A DNA stretch of 64,000 nt from Lachancea mirantina (lineage: Eukaryota > Ascomycota > Saccharomycetes > Saccharomycetales > Saccharomycetaceae), in NCBI GenBank assembly GCA_900074745.1, contig LT598468.1, forward strand, positions 620,001-684,000, given 5' to 3'. This document shows, one piece after another, positions 46,380-56,659 of the stretch; position 1 is the stretch's first letter; every line of letters begins with the position of its first letter. A program made the position numbers and the translations under genes. Under the pieces are notes generated by a model. That model was given only the letters and a program-made list of their open reading frames with translations. It was not told the origin of the DNA and did not search any database.

Positions 46380-48410
46380 ATGCAAAAACCCTTTGAGGGC
46401 ATTACTTTCTGTCCCACGGCTTTGCCCGAGGAATTGTCGAGATCTGTATCTAGGAAAATCATCAAATTAGGTGGTACATTCTCCAAAGATCTTACCAAAT
46501 TCGTGAATGTTCTGGTTGTTGGAAGCGTTGCAACAAACAAATATCGTTTTGCCGTTCAACATCGCGATGACCTTGTTATGGTGGATTCAGATGCGTTAGA
46601 TGCCATTTATGAATTGTGGCTTTCTGGTGAAGACGTGACAATGGAATCTCATTCTCATTTTGCTGTGATAAGCGGGTCAAAAGATCGAATGCTGGAAGTT
46701 CTCTCTGAAAGATATCGGCTTAAGCCTCTCAAGAATTTTTGTGTGTTTATTGGTCGTATTACAGATGATTGTGGCGGCCGAGTGGACGTGGCACAGCTCG
46801 AGAAGGCGTGTAATAGATGCGGTGTACAGAGCTGTAATTCGCGACATTTCGTCAAAGAACCGCATTGGGACAAACCTACTGTTTTCGTGACTGATTATCC
46901 GCATGGTGCCCGTGTAGAGGCTGCTCGGGATCAAGGTTTGCCGATAATACATCCCAAGTGGATTTTGGACTGCGAGAGGCGAGGTGCGTTGTTGGAGTTC
47001 AGTTTCTATCAGATCGACGACGTACTTGGCGAAGCGTGGGAGTCGATTGGTGCAGGAGCATGTTTTTGCTGGTCAGACGTCGAGCAACGTATTGACAAAA
47101 ATGCGGTGTCGGGAAATGGGGATGGTAAACCACAAAATTTGAGTCAACGTTCCATCTTAGGTAAGTACGGGTCGCATGGTGTCAAACTGTGGAACAACGT
47201 TTTGCACAGAGAGCCCAAAGCATCAGAATCATTGGAAACACCTGAACCCGCTGCCAAATCTGTCGCTGAAGAGGATATGATTTTTCAAGACATGAACTTT
47301 TGTATCGCATATTTTACCGAAAGGCATAGTCTCATATTGAGCAAAATCATTACTCGAAATGGTGGCGGATGCACAGACAAAACAGATTCAACGAGTTCAA
47401 CTGGATCCACGTACCTTTTGGTCCCAAGTAATAGACCAAAGGAAGCACTAGGTGACACGACAGCATTTGGTCAAGTCGTCACTGAATTTTACATCGAAAG
47501 ATGTTTGCATTATAAGACTGCTCTACCAGTTGACAGTTGGTCCGAGCCTTTTTTCACAAGATTCCAGTTAAATTTTCCTCACCGTTTAGTCAGAGCTGGC
47601 TCAGAACAGACGAATTTAAATGTAGCCATCACTGGTTTCCAAGGAGTAGAACTCCTACACATATCCAAAATTTTGGAATACCTTTCGGGTATGGGGATAA
47701 CATTTTGTGAAAACTTGAATAGACAAACTGACACCTTACTGATTAATCTAGGGTCCTTGTCAAGCATTCCTGAGACCCATACTTTGAGACATAACAAATA
47801 TGCGTCCCTCTTCGTCGAGAGTCAAAAAGTCAAGGTGAATCAAGTGTTTCGAAATTCCATGAAAAGGAAAATCGAGTTCATCAAGCAGAAGCATAACATC
47901 CCAGTAATGACTCCCGGGTTTCTCTTGGAACTTTTCGCTAGAGCGTCAAAACTCAAAGAAGCTTCAGTTTTAAATTCTGTCACAAACATTTATATGAATG
48001 ACATAAACTGGAGCGTCCTTTGTCCAAAGGGAAATAAAGATGATTACAAGTGCGAAATACGTGCTACAAGTAGCATGGAAACGAGTTCACTCGAGAAACC
48101 CGCCAAGAGAAAAATTCCCGATTTCCATGCTGAACAACAGCTCTCAAATCATAAAATTCCACGACTTCAACCTGAAGGAAACATTGAACCTGTAAAGAGG
48201 TCAGTCAGCTGGGGGAAAATGATGTCAGAACAAGTCTGCAAAGTAAATGAACTGCAAAATTCAGCGTCGGAATCGGAAACTGAACCTGAAGATAACTTGC
48301 ATACGCAAGTGACATACGGCATACAAAAAGACGGGAACAATGGTAAATCATCGCCCGTGGCTTCTTCAAAAAGATTAACAAGGCAAGTAATTAGACAAAT
48401 AGGTGTATAA
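46380..48410 (+). CDS. DPB11: Replication-initiation and checkpoint protein Dpb11 (TopBP1 family)
   Basis: An in-frame ATG exists at 46326, but the second one at 46380 gives MQKPFEGITFCPTAL, matching the MKPFQGITFCPTA start of yeast Dpb11; I use it (676 residues; yeast 764). Two BRCT pairs are visible: BRCT1 from residue 1, BRCT2 around 110-210 (ending IIHPKWILDC), BRCT3 about 305-400 and BRCT4 about 430-560. The tail contains a KRSVSWGKMMSEQV block and a Glu-rich segment similar to the Mec1-activating C-terminus. Dpb11 reads Cdk-phosphorylated Sld2, Sld3 and Rad9. On the same strand as GWT1, 109 bases apart, as in S. cerevisiae but the pair is inverted relative to BCK1. Confidence 0.96.
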   Translation: MQKPFEGITFCPTALPEELSRSVSRKIIKLGGTFSKDLTKFVNVLVVGSVATNKYRFAVQHRDDLVMVDSDALDAIYELWLSGEDVTMESHSHFAVISGSKDRMLEVLSERYRLKPLKNFCVFIGRITDDCGGRVDVAQLEKACNRCGVQSCNSRHFVKEPHWDKPTVFVTDYPHGARVEAARDQGLPIIHPKWILDCERRGALLEFSFYQIDDVLGEAWESIGAGACFCWSDVEQRIDKNAVSGNGDGKPQNLSQRSILGKYGSHGVKLWNNVLHREPKASESLETPEPAAKSVAEEDMIFQDMNFCIAYFTERHSLILSKIITRNGGGCTDKTDSTSSTGSTYLLVPSNRPKEALGDTTAFGQVVTEFYIERCLHYKTALPVDSWSEPFFTRFQLNFPHRLVRAGSEQTNLNVAITGFQGVELLHISKILEYLSGMGITFCENLNRQTDTLLINLGSLSSIPETHTLRHNKYASLFVESQKVKVNQVFRNSMKRKIEFIKQKHNIPVMTPGFLLELFARASKLKEASVLNSVTNIYMNDINWSVLCPKGNKDDYKCEIRATSSMETSSLEKPAKRKIPDFHAEQQLSNHKIPRLQPEGNIEPVKRSVSWGKMMSEQVCKVNELQNSASESETEPEDNLHTQVTYGIQKDGNNGKSSPVASSKRLTRQVIRQIGV

Positions 48411-48519
48411 ACCAAAACGAAGTTTTTCGTCATTTGTTAAGTTCTTGTAGCAGTTGTCATGATGAAATTGAAAATTGGATCAACGCTGTGATTTGATTCT
48501 TCCCTATCTGATTGAGAAC

Positions 48520-49956
48520 ATGAGTGAGTTGAAAGAACGCCGAGAACAATTCGTGACAGGATTAATTGGTGGTAGTATCTCCGAGATCAATTATGTGACT
48601 GCTATAAGCGTAGTTGGTTACTTTTGTACTATGTTATTAGCTTCAAGAGATCAAACCCAGGAAACCTATTTGGTGGTAGATTTCTTGATCAATTGGATTG
48701 GTATGCTTCTATCTATTACCACGTATTCAGATAACCCAATTGTGCTCAATTGCATGCTGGTAGTGCCGTGTTTCGTTTACTGGTCTTTTACCAGAAAGCG
48801 CGTTAAGGTGCCAGGTGAAAATGCTCTTAAAGACAAGTTTTATTTGGATAAAAAGCCATTTATCACCGCTTACCGCGGTGGGATGCTGATAATCACGGCA
48901 TTGGCCATTTTGGCGGTGGATTTCAAGATTTTCCCTCGCCGTTTCGCGAAAGTTGAGACTTGGGGCACATCATTGATGGATCTAGGTGTCGGTTCGTTCG
49001 TGTTTAGCGGTGGACTCGTTTCTGCTAGAACTTTGTTAAAAGATGAGATGGGGGGTTTGAGACCTGGGTTTTCCCGCAAAATCGTGAGATCCATTAGATC
49101 CAGTGCTGCCGTGTTATTATTGGGTTTACTTCGATTATATTTCGTGAAAAGTCTTGATTACCAAGAGCATGTCACTGAATATGGTGTTCATTGGAATTTC
49201 TTTATGACTTTAGCGTTCCTCCCCCTGGCTTTGATCCCAATCGATTACATTGCCGCGTATGTGCCACGGTTTATCTTGGCTCTGATGATATCCGGTGTCT
49301 ACGAATATTTTATGCTGTACCAAGATGGGTTTCTAGAATATTTGGTTGCGGCGGATCGTATTGGACTTATTAATGCTAACAGGGAGGGCATTTTCTCGTT
49401 TCTGGGTTACTGCGCTATATTTCTTTGGGGCCAAACTACTGGGTTCTATACTTTGGGCAATATCAAGACCAAGAACAATATGTACAACCCAAGTGTTTCC
49501 CCGTTTAAACCATTAAAAAACTCGACTCGATGGGATTATCTAACAAGCAAGAGTCCGTTGTACGGTCTTGCTATTTGGTTCACAATTACTCTTGTTTTCA
49601 ATGGCTTGATTAGAGAATTGCATCCGCTCGGAGTTTCTAGAAGATTTGGTAACTTGCCTTACGTGATGTGGGTAACGACTTATAATCTCGGTGCTTTGAT
49701 GGTTTATTGCTCAGTTGATAGGCTTTTCAAAACCAACAATTCATGGCCTAAAGAATCTTTATCTTTAAAAGCCATGAATCAAAATGGACTCATCATGTTT
49801 CTTCTTGCTAACATTTTAACCGGCTTTATTAACATGAACGTACCAACAATTGACTTGGAATGTCACCAGGCTCTCGCCATTTTGATATTATATGCATGCA
49901 TCTTGGCAAGCCTTTCAATGTTAATGCTTAAAAGACATATATCTATAAAATTATGA
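48520..49956 (+). CDS. GWT1: GPI-anchor inositol acyltransferase Gwt1
   Basis: The ATG at 48520 (MSELKERREQFVTGL) matches the start of yeast Gwt1; the frame upstream opens only with TTG. 478 residues with about 13 membrane segments. Family blocks are YRGGMLIITALAILAVDF, FPRRFAKVETWGTSLMDLGVGSFVF, YQEHVTEYGVHWNFF and NREGIFSFLGYC. The enzyme acylates the inositol of GlcN-PI in the ER, an early step of GPI assembly and the target of the gepinacin/manogepix class of inhibitors. Convergent with SRS2, 28 bases between stops. Confidence 0.97.
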   Translation: MSELKERREQFVTGLIGGSISEINYVTAISVVGYFCTMLLASRDQTQETYLVVDFLINWIGMLLSITTYSDNPIVLNCMLVVPCFVYWSFTRKRVKVPGENALKDKFYLDKKPFITAYRGGMLIITALAILAVDFKIFPRRFAKVETWGTSLMDLGVGSFVFSGGLVSARTLLKDEMGGLRPGFSRKIVRSIRSSAAVLLLGLLRLYFVKSLDYQEHVTEYGVHWNFFMTLAFLPLALIPIDYIAAYVPRFILALMISGVYEYFMLYQDGFLEYLVAADRIGLINANREGIFSFLGYCAIFLWGQTTGFYTLGNIKTKNNMYNPSVSPFKPLKNSTRWDYLTSKSPLYGLAIWFTITLVFNGLIRELHPLGVSRRFGNLPYVMWVTTYNLGALMVYCSVDRLFKTNNSWPKESLSLKAMNQNGLIMFLLANILTGFINMNVPTIDLECHQALAILILYACILASLSMLMLKRHISIKL

Positions 49957-49984
49957 GCGTTGCGCGCATTAAAGTTTCGTTCAA

Positions 49985-52900
49985 TCAATCAATGACAATA
50001 ACTGTATCCTTAGCATCGTCAGCCCTTCTTTTCGCCTTGCTTAGCCTCGACATAATATCAAATCCCTCAGAAGCGTCGAGTTTAGGCTTTTTCTTTGTAT
50101 TGGCCTGAATTCCAGGAGACCGTCTTTGCGAAGAGCTTCGAATGGATTCGGCTAACGTCCTTGCGTTTGTCAAGATTGGCCTGTTATCATTAGTCAAGTT
50201 TCTCGGATCATGCAGAAGCTCAGCAGCGGTCTTATCCATTATATTCTTTGAGTCTTCAGTTTTGAAGCTTTGAGTTTCCGTCGGCTCGGTATCCGAAAAC
50301 GAATCGCAGTCCTCAAATTCTTCGTCTTGCAAATTTATAGAATCCGCAACAATAGTTCTTCTCGCTCTTGATTGTTGTCGCCTGCGAGGACTAGTTGATT
50401 CTACTTTTGTTTCACTTGTGTTAGTAATAAAAGATTTGGGTGCCTTAGCAATTGCGTTATTCGAGCTAGAATACTCTCTCTTGACATTAATTTTTGGTTT
50501 GTTAGGCGCAAAAGTCTTACCCGTCAAACTAGAGCTTGCGGAGGGCATTGTCTTAGGTGCAAACACTCTTGAAGTTGAACGAATGCAGTTGGAAGTCATT
50601 CTGGATGGACGATATACAGGCGCCGCGCTTTTTGATCCTTCGTTTACAGCACGGGCAACGTCTGCAGAATTTTGGCGAGAAAATGAAGGCGCAGTCACCA
50701 GCCTAGTCGTATTGCGCTGTGGTGAAATTGATCTCAATTGAGCTGACGCAGTTGTAATGCCAAATTTTGCGGGTCCGCAATCAGTATTTTCCGAAAACTT
50801 GAGGCGAGTTGTGTCATAGACTGTTGTGCCTTTCCAAATGAATCTCTCTCGGTGTTCTTCGAAAAAGCGTTTGTAATCGCTCACAAGCGTTTTGAATGAG
50901 AAACTTTCCTTCGTGGGAGGAATCTTGTTCATACAACGATAAAGCTCGTTTATCGCGTCCACACTCGAAAAGGCTTTTTGGTCTTCACACATGGTACTTA
51001 CTAAATCTGTGGTGAAGAAGCGACTCGGTACAGATGCATCATACCGCGATTCGGCGTCGCTTGAATTCGTGGCGGTCAAGTAAAGCAAGAATTTCGCTCT
51101 TGTTTGTGCAACAAAAAACATGCGTCTCTCTTCATCAACAGAAGTATCGTTTTTCTTCATTTTGCTTTTTTTGGGACTATTGGTAGTGGGTTTAATGGCT
51201 TCGGAGTCATCAGAATCGCTTTCAGACCCATCTGCATCATCTCGACCGCCAAATATGCATGGTATCACGCCCTCCACACACCCGGGAATCATCACCACCG
51301 GCCATTCGAGTCCCTTAGCTCCATGTATTGTTGATATAGTGACAAACCCATCTTTTTCCCTCTCTTTCTTGGCTCTTAATTCTTTCTCTGTCATTTGACT
51401 CTCATCGATTGCCGTTTCAGTAGAGTACAGGTTAACGGAATTGATAAACTCTCGAAGCACGTCGTGTATATTTAGGATTGGCTGGGAAGGGTCGGTAGAA
51501 GCGCTCTCTGGGCCATGATAATGTTTCAAATCCTCTTCCGATGGCTGGAATGTGGTCAAATGTTCTCGCAAAACCTTAATATTCAGATGTTTCTTGTTCA
51601 ATTCATTTGGCTTATCACTAGCAATAACCTCGGTTTTCTTCTTGCCATCCACAAACAGATATTCGTAGCGCAGGCCTGATCCCTCATATAATTTGTCAAA
51701 AACTTCTTCCAATACAGTGTAATCCGTAGCGTTTAAGCATAATGTTCTGCAATCCTTGATTAACGTGATGAAATCTGAGATAACGCTTCTTATCTTAGAT
51801 GGGAACTGATATTTCTGTGGTTCATTAAGAATTGCCTCTAAAGCTTCGAAAGGTGATTCATATTCTGGGAATATCGTCTCGATCTTGGTAATCGTGGCCG
51901 GTCCAGCACCTCGAGCCGGATATTGTAACGCTCTAGTCATTGCATTTTTCTCGTAGTCCGAGTAAACACATTTCAGAAGGTCCATCATGCCATTAATTTC
52001 TTTTAATTGCCAAAAGGCACGACCTTTGACAATTCGATAAGGTATGCGATGCCCGATCAGGGCTTTCTCGATGGGACCAATTTGTCTTCTGTGCCGAACC
52101 AGCAGCGCAAAATCATTATAAGTCCATAAGTCGGGTAGAGATCGTAAATAAACGATTTCGCGAGCCAAAGCCGTTGCTTCTAGGAATTTTGCCGGAAATT
52201 CAATATAAACAGGGGGGAATTGACAATCGAATTGTGCTCTCAAAGGTAGTCTGTTCTCGCGACCAGTTTGTTGTTGTTGAATAAGCTTTTCGCTTGTAGT
52301 TAGAATTCGCTGTGACGATCTGTAATTCTCGACCAGTACAATTTTGGAGCAAGGTAGTGGACACTTGGCAGACATGTCATCGAAATTTCGAGCAAGGGCA
52401 TTTCGAAAGGCGTAAATGCTTTGATCTGGATCCCCAACAACCGTGATTCCCCTTGATTGCGCCGAATTGCCTCTAGCGAAAAGATACATCAGATCCAGCT
52501 GAATACTGCTTGTATCCTGGAACTCATCGACCAAAACGTGCTGAATATGCGGGAGACAACGCTGTTGCGACAACAATTTGAAAGCGTGCAATAACAAATC
52601 GTCAAAGTCAAGTGCATGTTGTGACGTGAGTTCCGCCTGGTACAATTCGTAAAAATGTAGTAACGCCGCGTCGTGATCATCCTGTAATTTGTACTCGTCC
52701 ACCAGGGTGGCTTGCGATTTCAACCATGAAATCATTCGTTTCACGATATTAGGGTGGATCTCCCAGTTTCCCTTATTTGTAGGTCTCAGTAAATTCACTT
52801 TCCGCGTATAGCTATACGCGTAATCCCGTACTTGATCCGGAACGTTTTGGATCACTTTTTGAACAATTGGATCCGTATCACTATCCGAGAACGTTCGCCA

Positions 52901-53236
52901 ATCTTTAGGCAGACCTACCTTCCAGCCATGTTGTCTTAAAATACGCGCACAAATCGAATGGAAAGTACCGATCCATAGTGCGTTCGGATTAATACTAGTA
53001 CCTTCTAACACTTTCGTGAGCCTATCGTACATTTCTGTGGTGGCCTTTTTCGTGAAAGTAGTGATTATAATGCTACCAGGCGATATTTGCTTTTCTAATA
53101 ACAAAAATGCCACTCTTGTGGTAAGAACCTTCGTTTTGCCAGTCCCCGGTCCGGCAACGACTTGCAAAGCTTGTGTGTGGTCGAAAACAACAGACTCTTT
53201 CTGCTTTTCATTAAGAGAAGACAAAAGGCCCTCCAT
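49985..53236 (-). CDS. SRS2: UvrD-type DNA helicase Srs2, anti-recombinase
   Basis: The ATG at 53236 gives 1083 residues (MEGLLSSLNEKQKESVV), aligning with the start of yeast Srs2. The frame is open for 61 codons further to an ATG at 53419, discussed separately. Superfamily 1 motifs: Walker A AGPGTGKT (28-35), GTFHSIC, DEFQD, GDPDQSIYAFR, VENYRSS, ISTIHGAKGLEW and VAQTRAK. The disordered C-terminus (about 780-1083) carries the LLHDPRNLTNDNRPI block and ends VIVID, the SUMO-interacting end that helps recognise SUMO-PCNA in yeast. Role: strips Rad51 from single-stranded DNA and restrains crossing over at forks. Confidence 0.96.
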   Translation of the reverse strand: MEGLLSSLNEKQKESVVFDHTQALQVVAGPGTGKTKVLTTRVAFLLLEKQISPGSIIITTFTKKATTEMYDRLTKVLEGTSINPNALWIGTFHSICARILRQHGWKVGLPKDWRTFSDSDTDPIVQKVIQNVPDQVRDYAYSYTRKVNLLRPTNKGNWEIHPNIVKRMISWLKSQATLVDEYKLQDDHDAALLHFYELYQAELTSQHALDFDDLLLHAFKLLSQQRCLPHIQHVLVDEFQDTSSIQLDLMYLFARGNSAQSRGITVVGDPDQSIYAFRNALARNFDDMSAKCPLPCSKIVLVENYRSSQRILTTSEKLIQQQQTGRENRLPLRAQFDCQFPPVYIEFPAKFLEATALAREIVYLRSLPDLWTYNDFALLVRHRRQIGPIEKALIGHRIPYRIVKGRAFWQLKEINGMMDLLKCVYSDYEKNAMTRALQYPARGAGPATITKIETIFPEYESPFEALEAILNEPQKYQFPSKIRSVISDFITLIKDCRTLCLNATDYTVLEEVFDKLYEGSGLRYEYLFVDGKKKTEVIASDKPNELNKKHLNIKVLREHLTTFQPSEEDLKHYHGPESASTDPSQPILNIHDVLREFINSVNLYSTETAIDESQMTEKELRAKKEREKDGFVTISTIHGAKGLEWPVVMIPGCVEGVIPCIFGGRDDADGSESDSDDSEAIKPTTNSPKKSKMKKNDTSVDEERRMFFVAQTRAKFLLYLTATNSSDAESRYDASVPSRFFTTDLVSTMCEDQKAFSSVDAINELYRCMNKIPPTKESFSFKTLVSDYKRFFEEHRERFIWKGTTVYDTTRLKFSENTDCGPAKFGITTASAQLRSISPQRNTTRLVTAPSFSRQNSADVARAVNEGSKSAAPVYRPSRMTSNCIRSTSRVFAPKTMPSASSSLTGKTFAPNKPKINVKREYSSSNNAIAKAPKSFITNTSETKVESTSPRRRQQSRARRTIVADSINLQDEEFEDCDSFSDTEPTETQSFKTEDSKNIMDKTAAELLHDPRNLTNDNRPILTNARTLAESIRSSSQRRSPGIQANTKKKPKLDASEGFDIMSRLSKAKRRADDAKDTVIVID

Positions 53237-54133
53237 TATTTCGCCCACACTATGTCGTCGTGCTTGTGAGATGATAGAGATCCCAAAGTCTCTTGTGGTG
53301 CTTCGACCTTTTCGTGTTGTTGGTGATCTTGTTGAGTGGTAAACATATGTAAGTAATAAGAAATCAGGTATTGATATTTCGAGATTTAATTCATTGCAAG
53401 GCTCAAATGAGAAAGTCATAGAATGAAACTATACAATAGAAGTGATATGGGCTGATTCATCGTGGCAACTGTTAATTGGTAGATTGCCCTTTTCTCGAAG
53501 ATTTTAGAGCAATTTAGGCGGTTAAATATGAGCTAGTTTTGGTGTTGAGATTATTGATTCAAGTTTGAGATAAGTTCGAACTGCAAGCGGTTATTTACAG
53601 GGAATAACGGTCAATTGTAGTGTCGAGAACCTCTTGAATTGTATGCGAATAGTTGGGCCCGTGAATTGGCCAAAAATCCTCGTTTCAATATTTAACGTGA
53701 TGATCTGAAAGACAGTTGATTTGACAATTTCAAGAAGAGGGATGCTAGGATGTTAACAAGAATTCTACAGGAGTTACACGTCTTTCATATACGTATGGGG
53801 CAAGTGGAAATTTTGAGAAGGGTGGCAGATCGGCGGCTGTACTTTTCAGAAAGTAGAGACTACATGAAATTGATTACTAAAGATACAAACCTCATAATAA
53901 CCACGAGCGGGGCAAATATTAATCACACAAATGGCGATATACAAGGCCATGGTTTCAGAGGATCTGATCAAATGAACCCGTTTACGTGGATTTTCGCGTC
54001 ACGCGATTTCACGTGGCTCATTGTATTAACATACTACTGACAAAATCAAACCTCAAGTGAGTGAGAGTCGGTCAGTTCAAAAGCCATAGGAATAAGGACG
54101 AATCAGGGACTTTATGGGGATGTTGGAAGTCAA
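53237..54133. promoter_or_regulatory. Divergent gap between SRS2 and TOK1
   Basis: 897 bases. The first 183 are the in-frame extension of SRS2; the rest is AT-rich promoter. A 96-codon ATG frame at 53750-54040 shows no domain or homology I know, and I treat it as chance. No clear MCB, Reb1 or TATA pair stands out. Confidence 0.45.
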
Positions 54134-55990
54134 ATGGGTGATAAAACGACTAGGAAGAAAGCTGCCCAAGCACAAGAAGTTTTAGATAATGCTCTGAAGT
54201 TTCGGAGAGAAAAAATTGTTATTTTGAATGCAGATCCATCGCAAGTATCTTTCGTGCTATGGTTTGTAATTTCGGGTTATTTTCCAGTGATAGCAGCATG
54301 CTTGGGTCCCATTGCTAATATGATTGCCATTGCAGGAACAGCAGACAAGTGGAGAATCAATGAAAACGGATTTCTTCCTGATCCCCCGGGTGTGTTCGCG
54401 ATGAACGTCATCTCACTAGTGCTGGGGTGCGCTTCGAATTTGATATTGCTAGTACATTTTGCGAGAAAAGTTAGTTACGTGAAGGCCCAGATTTTGAACA
54501 TTACCGGCTGGTCTCTTGCTTGTTTGCTACTTCTATGTGATTTGGTGTTTTGCAGCAAGAGATATTTTGAGACGGGTATATCGAGAACTATAGGGTTTTG
54601 GTACGCCGTTTTTACCGTGATAATGTACGGCGGATGCGTTTTCATGTTATTGGTACATTTTATTGGCTATAAATTAAGCAAGTATCCTGCTACCTTCAAT
54701 CTTTCCGATAGTGAGCGGAACGTAATGATTTTCACGTTCACGCTTTCTGTATGGTTTATGTGGGGGTCTGCCATGTTTTCGCAGCTAATGAATATTTCTT
54801 TCGGCGAAGCCATGTATTTCTGTACCATTACGGTACTGACAATTGGCCTTGGGGATGTTGTGCCGTTGACAGTGGCTGGTCGAATTATGACCCTAATTTT
54901 CGCTATGACAGGTCTAATCATTTTGGGTCTTATCGTAGCCATGACTCGAGCCATTATTCAGGGCTCGTCAGGACCTGTGTTGTTCTTTCACGGCGTCGAG
55001 ATGGCGAGAATTAAGGCTTACGAACGACTACTTGCAGATGATAGTCAGCCAACGGGTGAAGAAGTGTTCCAAATGGCTAGACACATCAGGAGGACAACTG
55101 ATCGTCGCCAGACTTACGTGCGAGTCGCCATAACCGCGGTCCTGTTTTCTTGCTTTTGGCTAATTGGCGGCGTCGTATTCCTCGCATGCGAAGGCTGGAA
55201 CTATTTTGAAAGCATTTATTTTTGCTTTCTTTGCTTAATCACGATTGGATATGGTGATTTTGCTCCGTCAACGGGCCCTGGAAGGGCGTTTATGGTGATG
55301 TGGGGAGTTGGAGCTGTACCAGTCATGACGGCTATCATATCAACCATGGGTGAGACTTTGTTTTCGATGGCTGATAGTCTGAAAATAAATTTTGTGCAGC
55401 AAACGCAGCTTGTTCGGAAGCCAATTATGTCGCTGTACTCCTTGGTTCGAGATAAGTTTGATGATTTAGAAGCCATCCCAGAGGAAGCCACTGATCTGCA
55501 ACCACTCAACAAAAATAATGATCATGAGATTTTCGGTCCCAAGGCTTCCAATACCTCGAACATCCGCTCCGAAACTAACAATCCGGATACCATCAGTGCT
55601 CGGAGTATGGAGAGTTTTAAGCACACACTCGATATGCCAGAAATAATTACGCGCTTAACTACTGTACTTGAAGCCGTGGAATGGCTTCAAGAAATATCGG
55701 ATCTTGATGACTCGTTTGACCTCTCATATGAACAATGGCAGAAACTTCACAATTTTGTAAACCGCGAAGATCAGTCGCTGCCGCCGGAATTTTGGCTTTC
55801 TGAAAAGTCGCCATTGCGGTATCCTTTGGATCAGCCACGCTATGCCTCGGCAAGGCTTTTAGTCAACCTGAAACGAGAAATCACTTACTTACTCAATCAT
55901 ATGCCTCACGATGAGCTCAGTTTGAAGGGGTCTCTTACTCTCGAGAGCCCAAAACCCACAAGAAAAACTCTTTTACCGAGAAGTCCTTAG
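54134..55990 (+). CDS. TOK1: Outward-rectifier two-pore potassium channel Tok1
   Basis: 618 residues (yeast 691). Eight membrane helices are arranged 4+P+2+P... with the TOK layout (six before and two after the first linker). Two pore loops are seen: TIGLGD (236-241) and TIGYGD (370-375), the K+ selectivity signatures. The stretch of about 225 residues after the second pore helix is cytosolic. The plasma-membrane channel releases K+ upon depolarisation. In S. cerevisiae TOK1 sits between SRS2 and KHA1; here the SRS2 side is kept and the other side is QDR3, marking a second breakpoint. Confidence 0.96.
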   Translation: MGDKTTRKKAAQAQEVLDNALKFRREKIVILNADPSQVSFVLWFVISGYFPVIAACLGPIANMIAIAGTADKWRINENGFLPDPPGVFAMNVISLVLGCASNLILLVHFARKVSYVKAQILNITGWSLACLLLLCDLVFCSKRYFETGISRTIGFWYAVFTVIMYGGCVFMLLVHFIGYKLSKYPATFNLSDSERNVMIFTFTLSVWFMWGSAMFSQLMNISFGEAMYFCTITVLTIGLGDVVPLTVAGRIMTLIFAMTGLIILGLIVAMTRAIIQGSSGPVLFFHGVEMARIKAYERLLADDSQPTGEEVFQMARHIRRTTDRRQTYVRVAITAVLFSCFWLIGGVVFLACEGWNYFESIYFCFLCLITIGYGDFAPSTGPGRAFMVMWGVGAVPVMTAIISTMGETLFSMADSLKINFVQQTQLVRKPIMSLYSLVRDKFDDLEAIPEEATDLQPLNKNNDHEIFGPKASNTSNIRSETNNPDTISARSMESFKHTLDMPEIITRLTTVLEAVEWLQEISDLDDSFDLSYEQWQKLHNFVNREDQSLPPEFWLSEKSPLRYPLDQPRYASARLLVNLKREITYLLNHMPHDELSLKGSLTLESPKPTRKTLLPRSP

Positions 55991-56659
55991 AAATGTCGTC
56001 GTCGAGGTATTTCGCCTTGTTCCTACCTTCACCAGCCGATGAATTTGAATTCCGAAAGCCAGCTATCTGTTGGTATAATGCTCAACTACTGAGGTGATTA
56101 ATTAAACGCCAGAAACAACAAAAGAAGCTAAAATCTAGAGAGCAAAAGTCAATGGACCATGATATATCAAATAAAAGCAAACTGGAACTTTTATGCGATA
56201 ACGTACGAGGCACTTATGCTACAATTTTCAAGTTTTCTGATAGTTCGTTTTCTTGGCAGAAAACGATCTACAAAGACCCGGAAAGTCCGCATAAAACACT
56301 ACGCTTTACCGCTTTGGCAGGCTTGGAATAAGCCGATTGAGCCATAAAGACTCTAAAGAACCTCGTCATCGGTCGGCTCGTAATTCCGTTGGGTTTATGG
56401 AAACGGCTTGCAGCCTCATGAATCATCGGCGTTGGAAGTGATGACTTGTCGGAACAAATCGGAATCGTAATCTATCGAGTGAAGCCTTACTTATAGTGAC
56501 AACAATATGAATATTTGGAGTGCACGAGAAGTCGATGAAGTGAGCCCGTCCAGAGTTTAATAAATTCTTTTCGAATCGAGATTGAATTTGTGAAGCTCTT
56601 GGTCTGTGTTATTTCACCTTTTATCTTCGCGATTTAAGGTTAAAAAATCGGAACTCAAA
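55991..56659. other. Gap at the TOK1-QDR3 synteny break
   Basis: 669 bases between two blocks that are on different chromosomes in S. cerevisiae (YJL093C and YBR043C). One 62-codon ATG frame (56159-56347) looks random. No tRNA, LTR or repeat pair is visible. QDR3 promoter elements must lie in the right half. Confidence 0.5.

Noticed and set aside
53750-54040. 96-codon ATG frame in the SRS2-TOK1 gap
   Set aside because: No homology or domain; lies in the TOK1 promoter.
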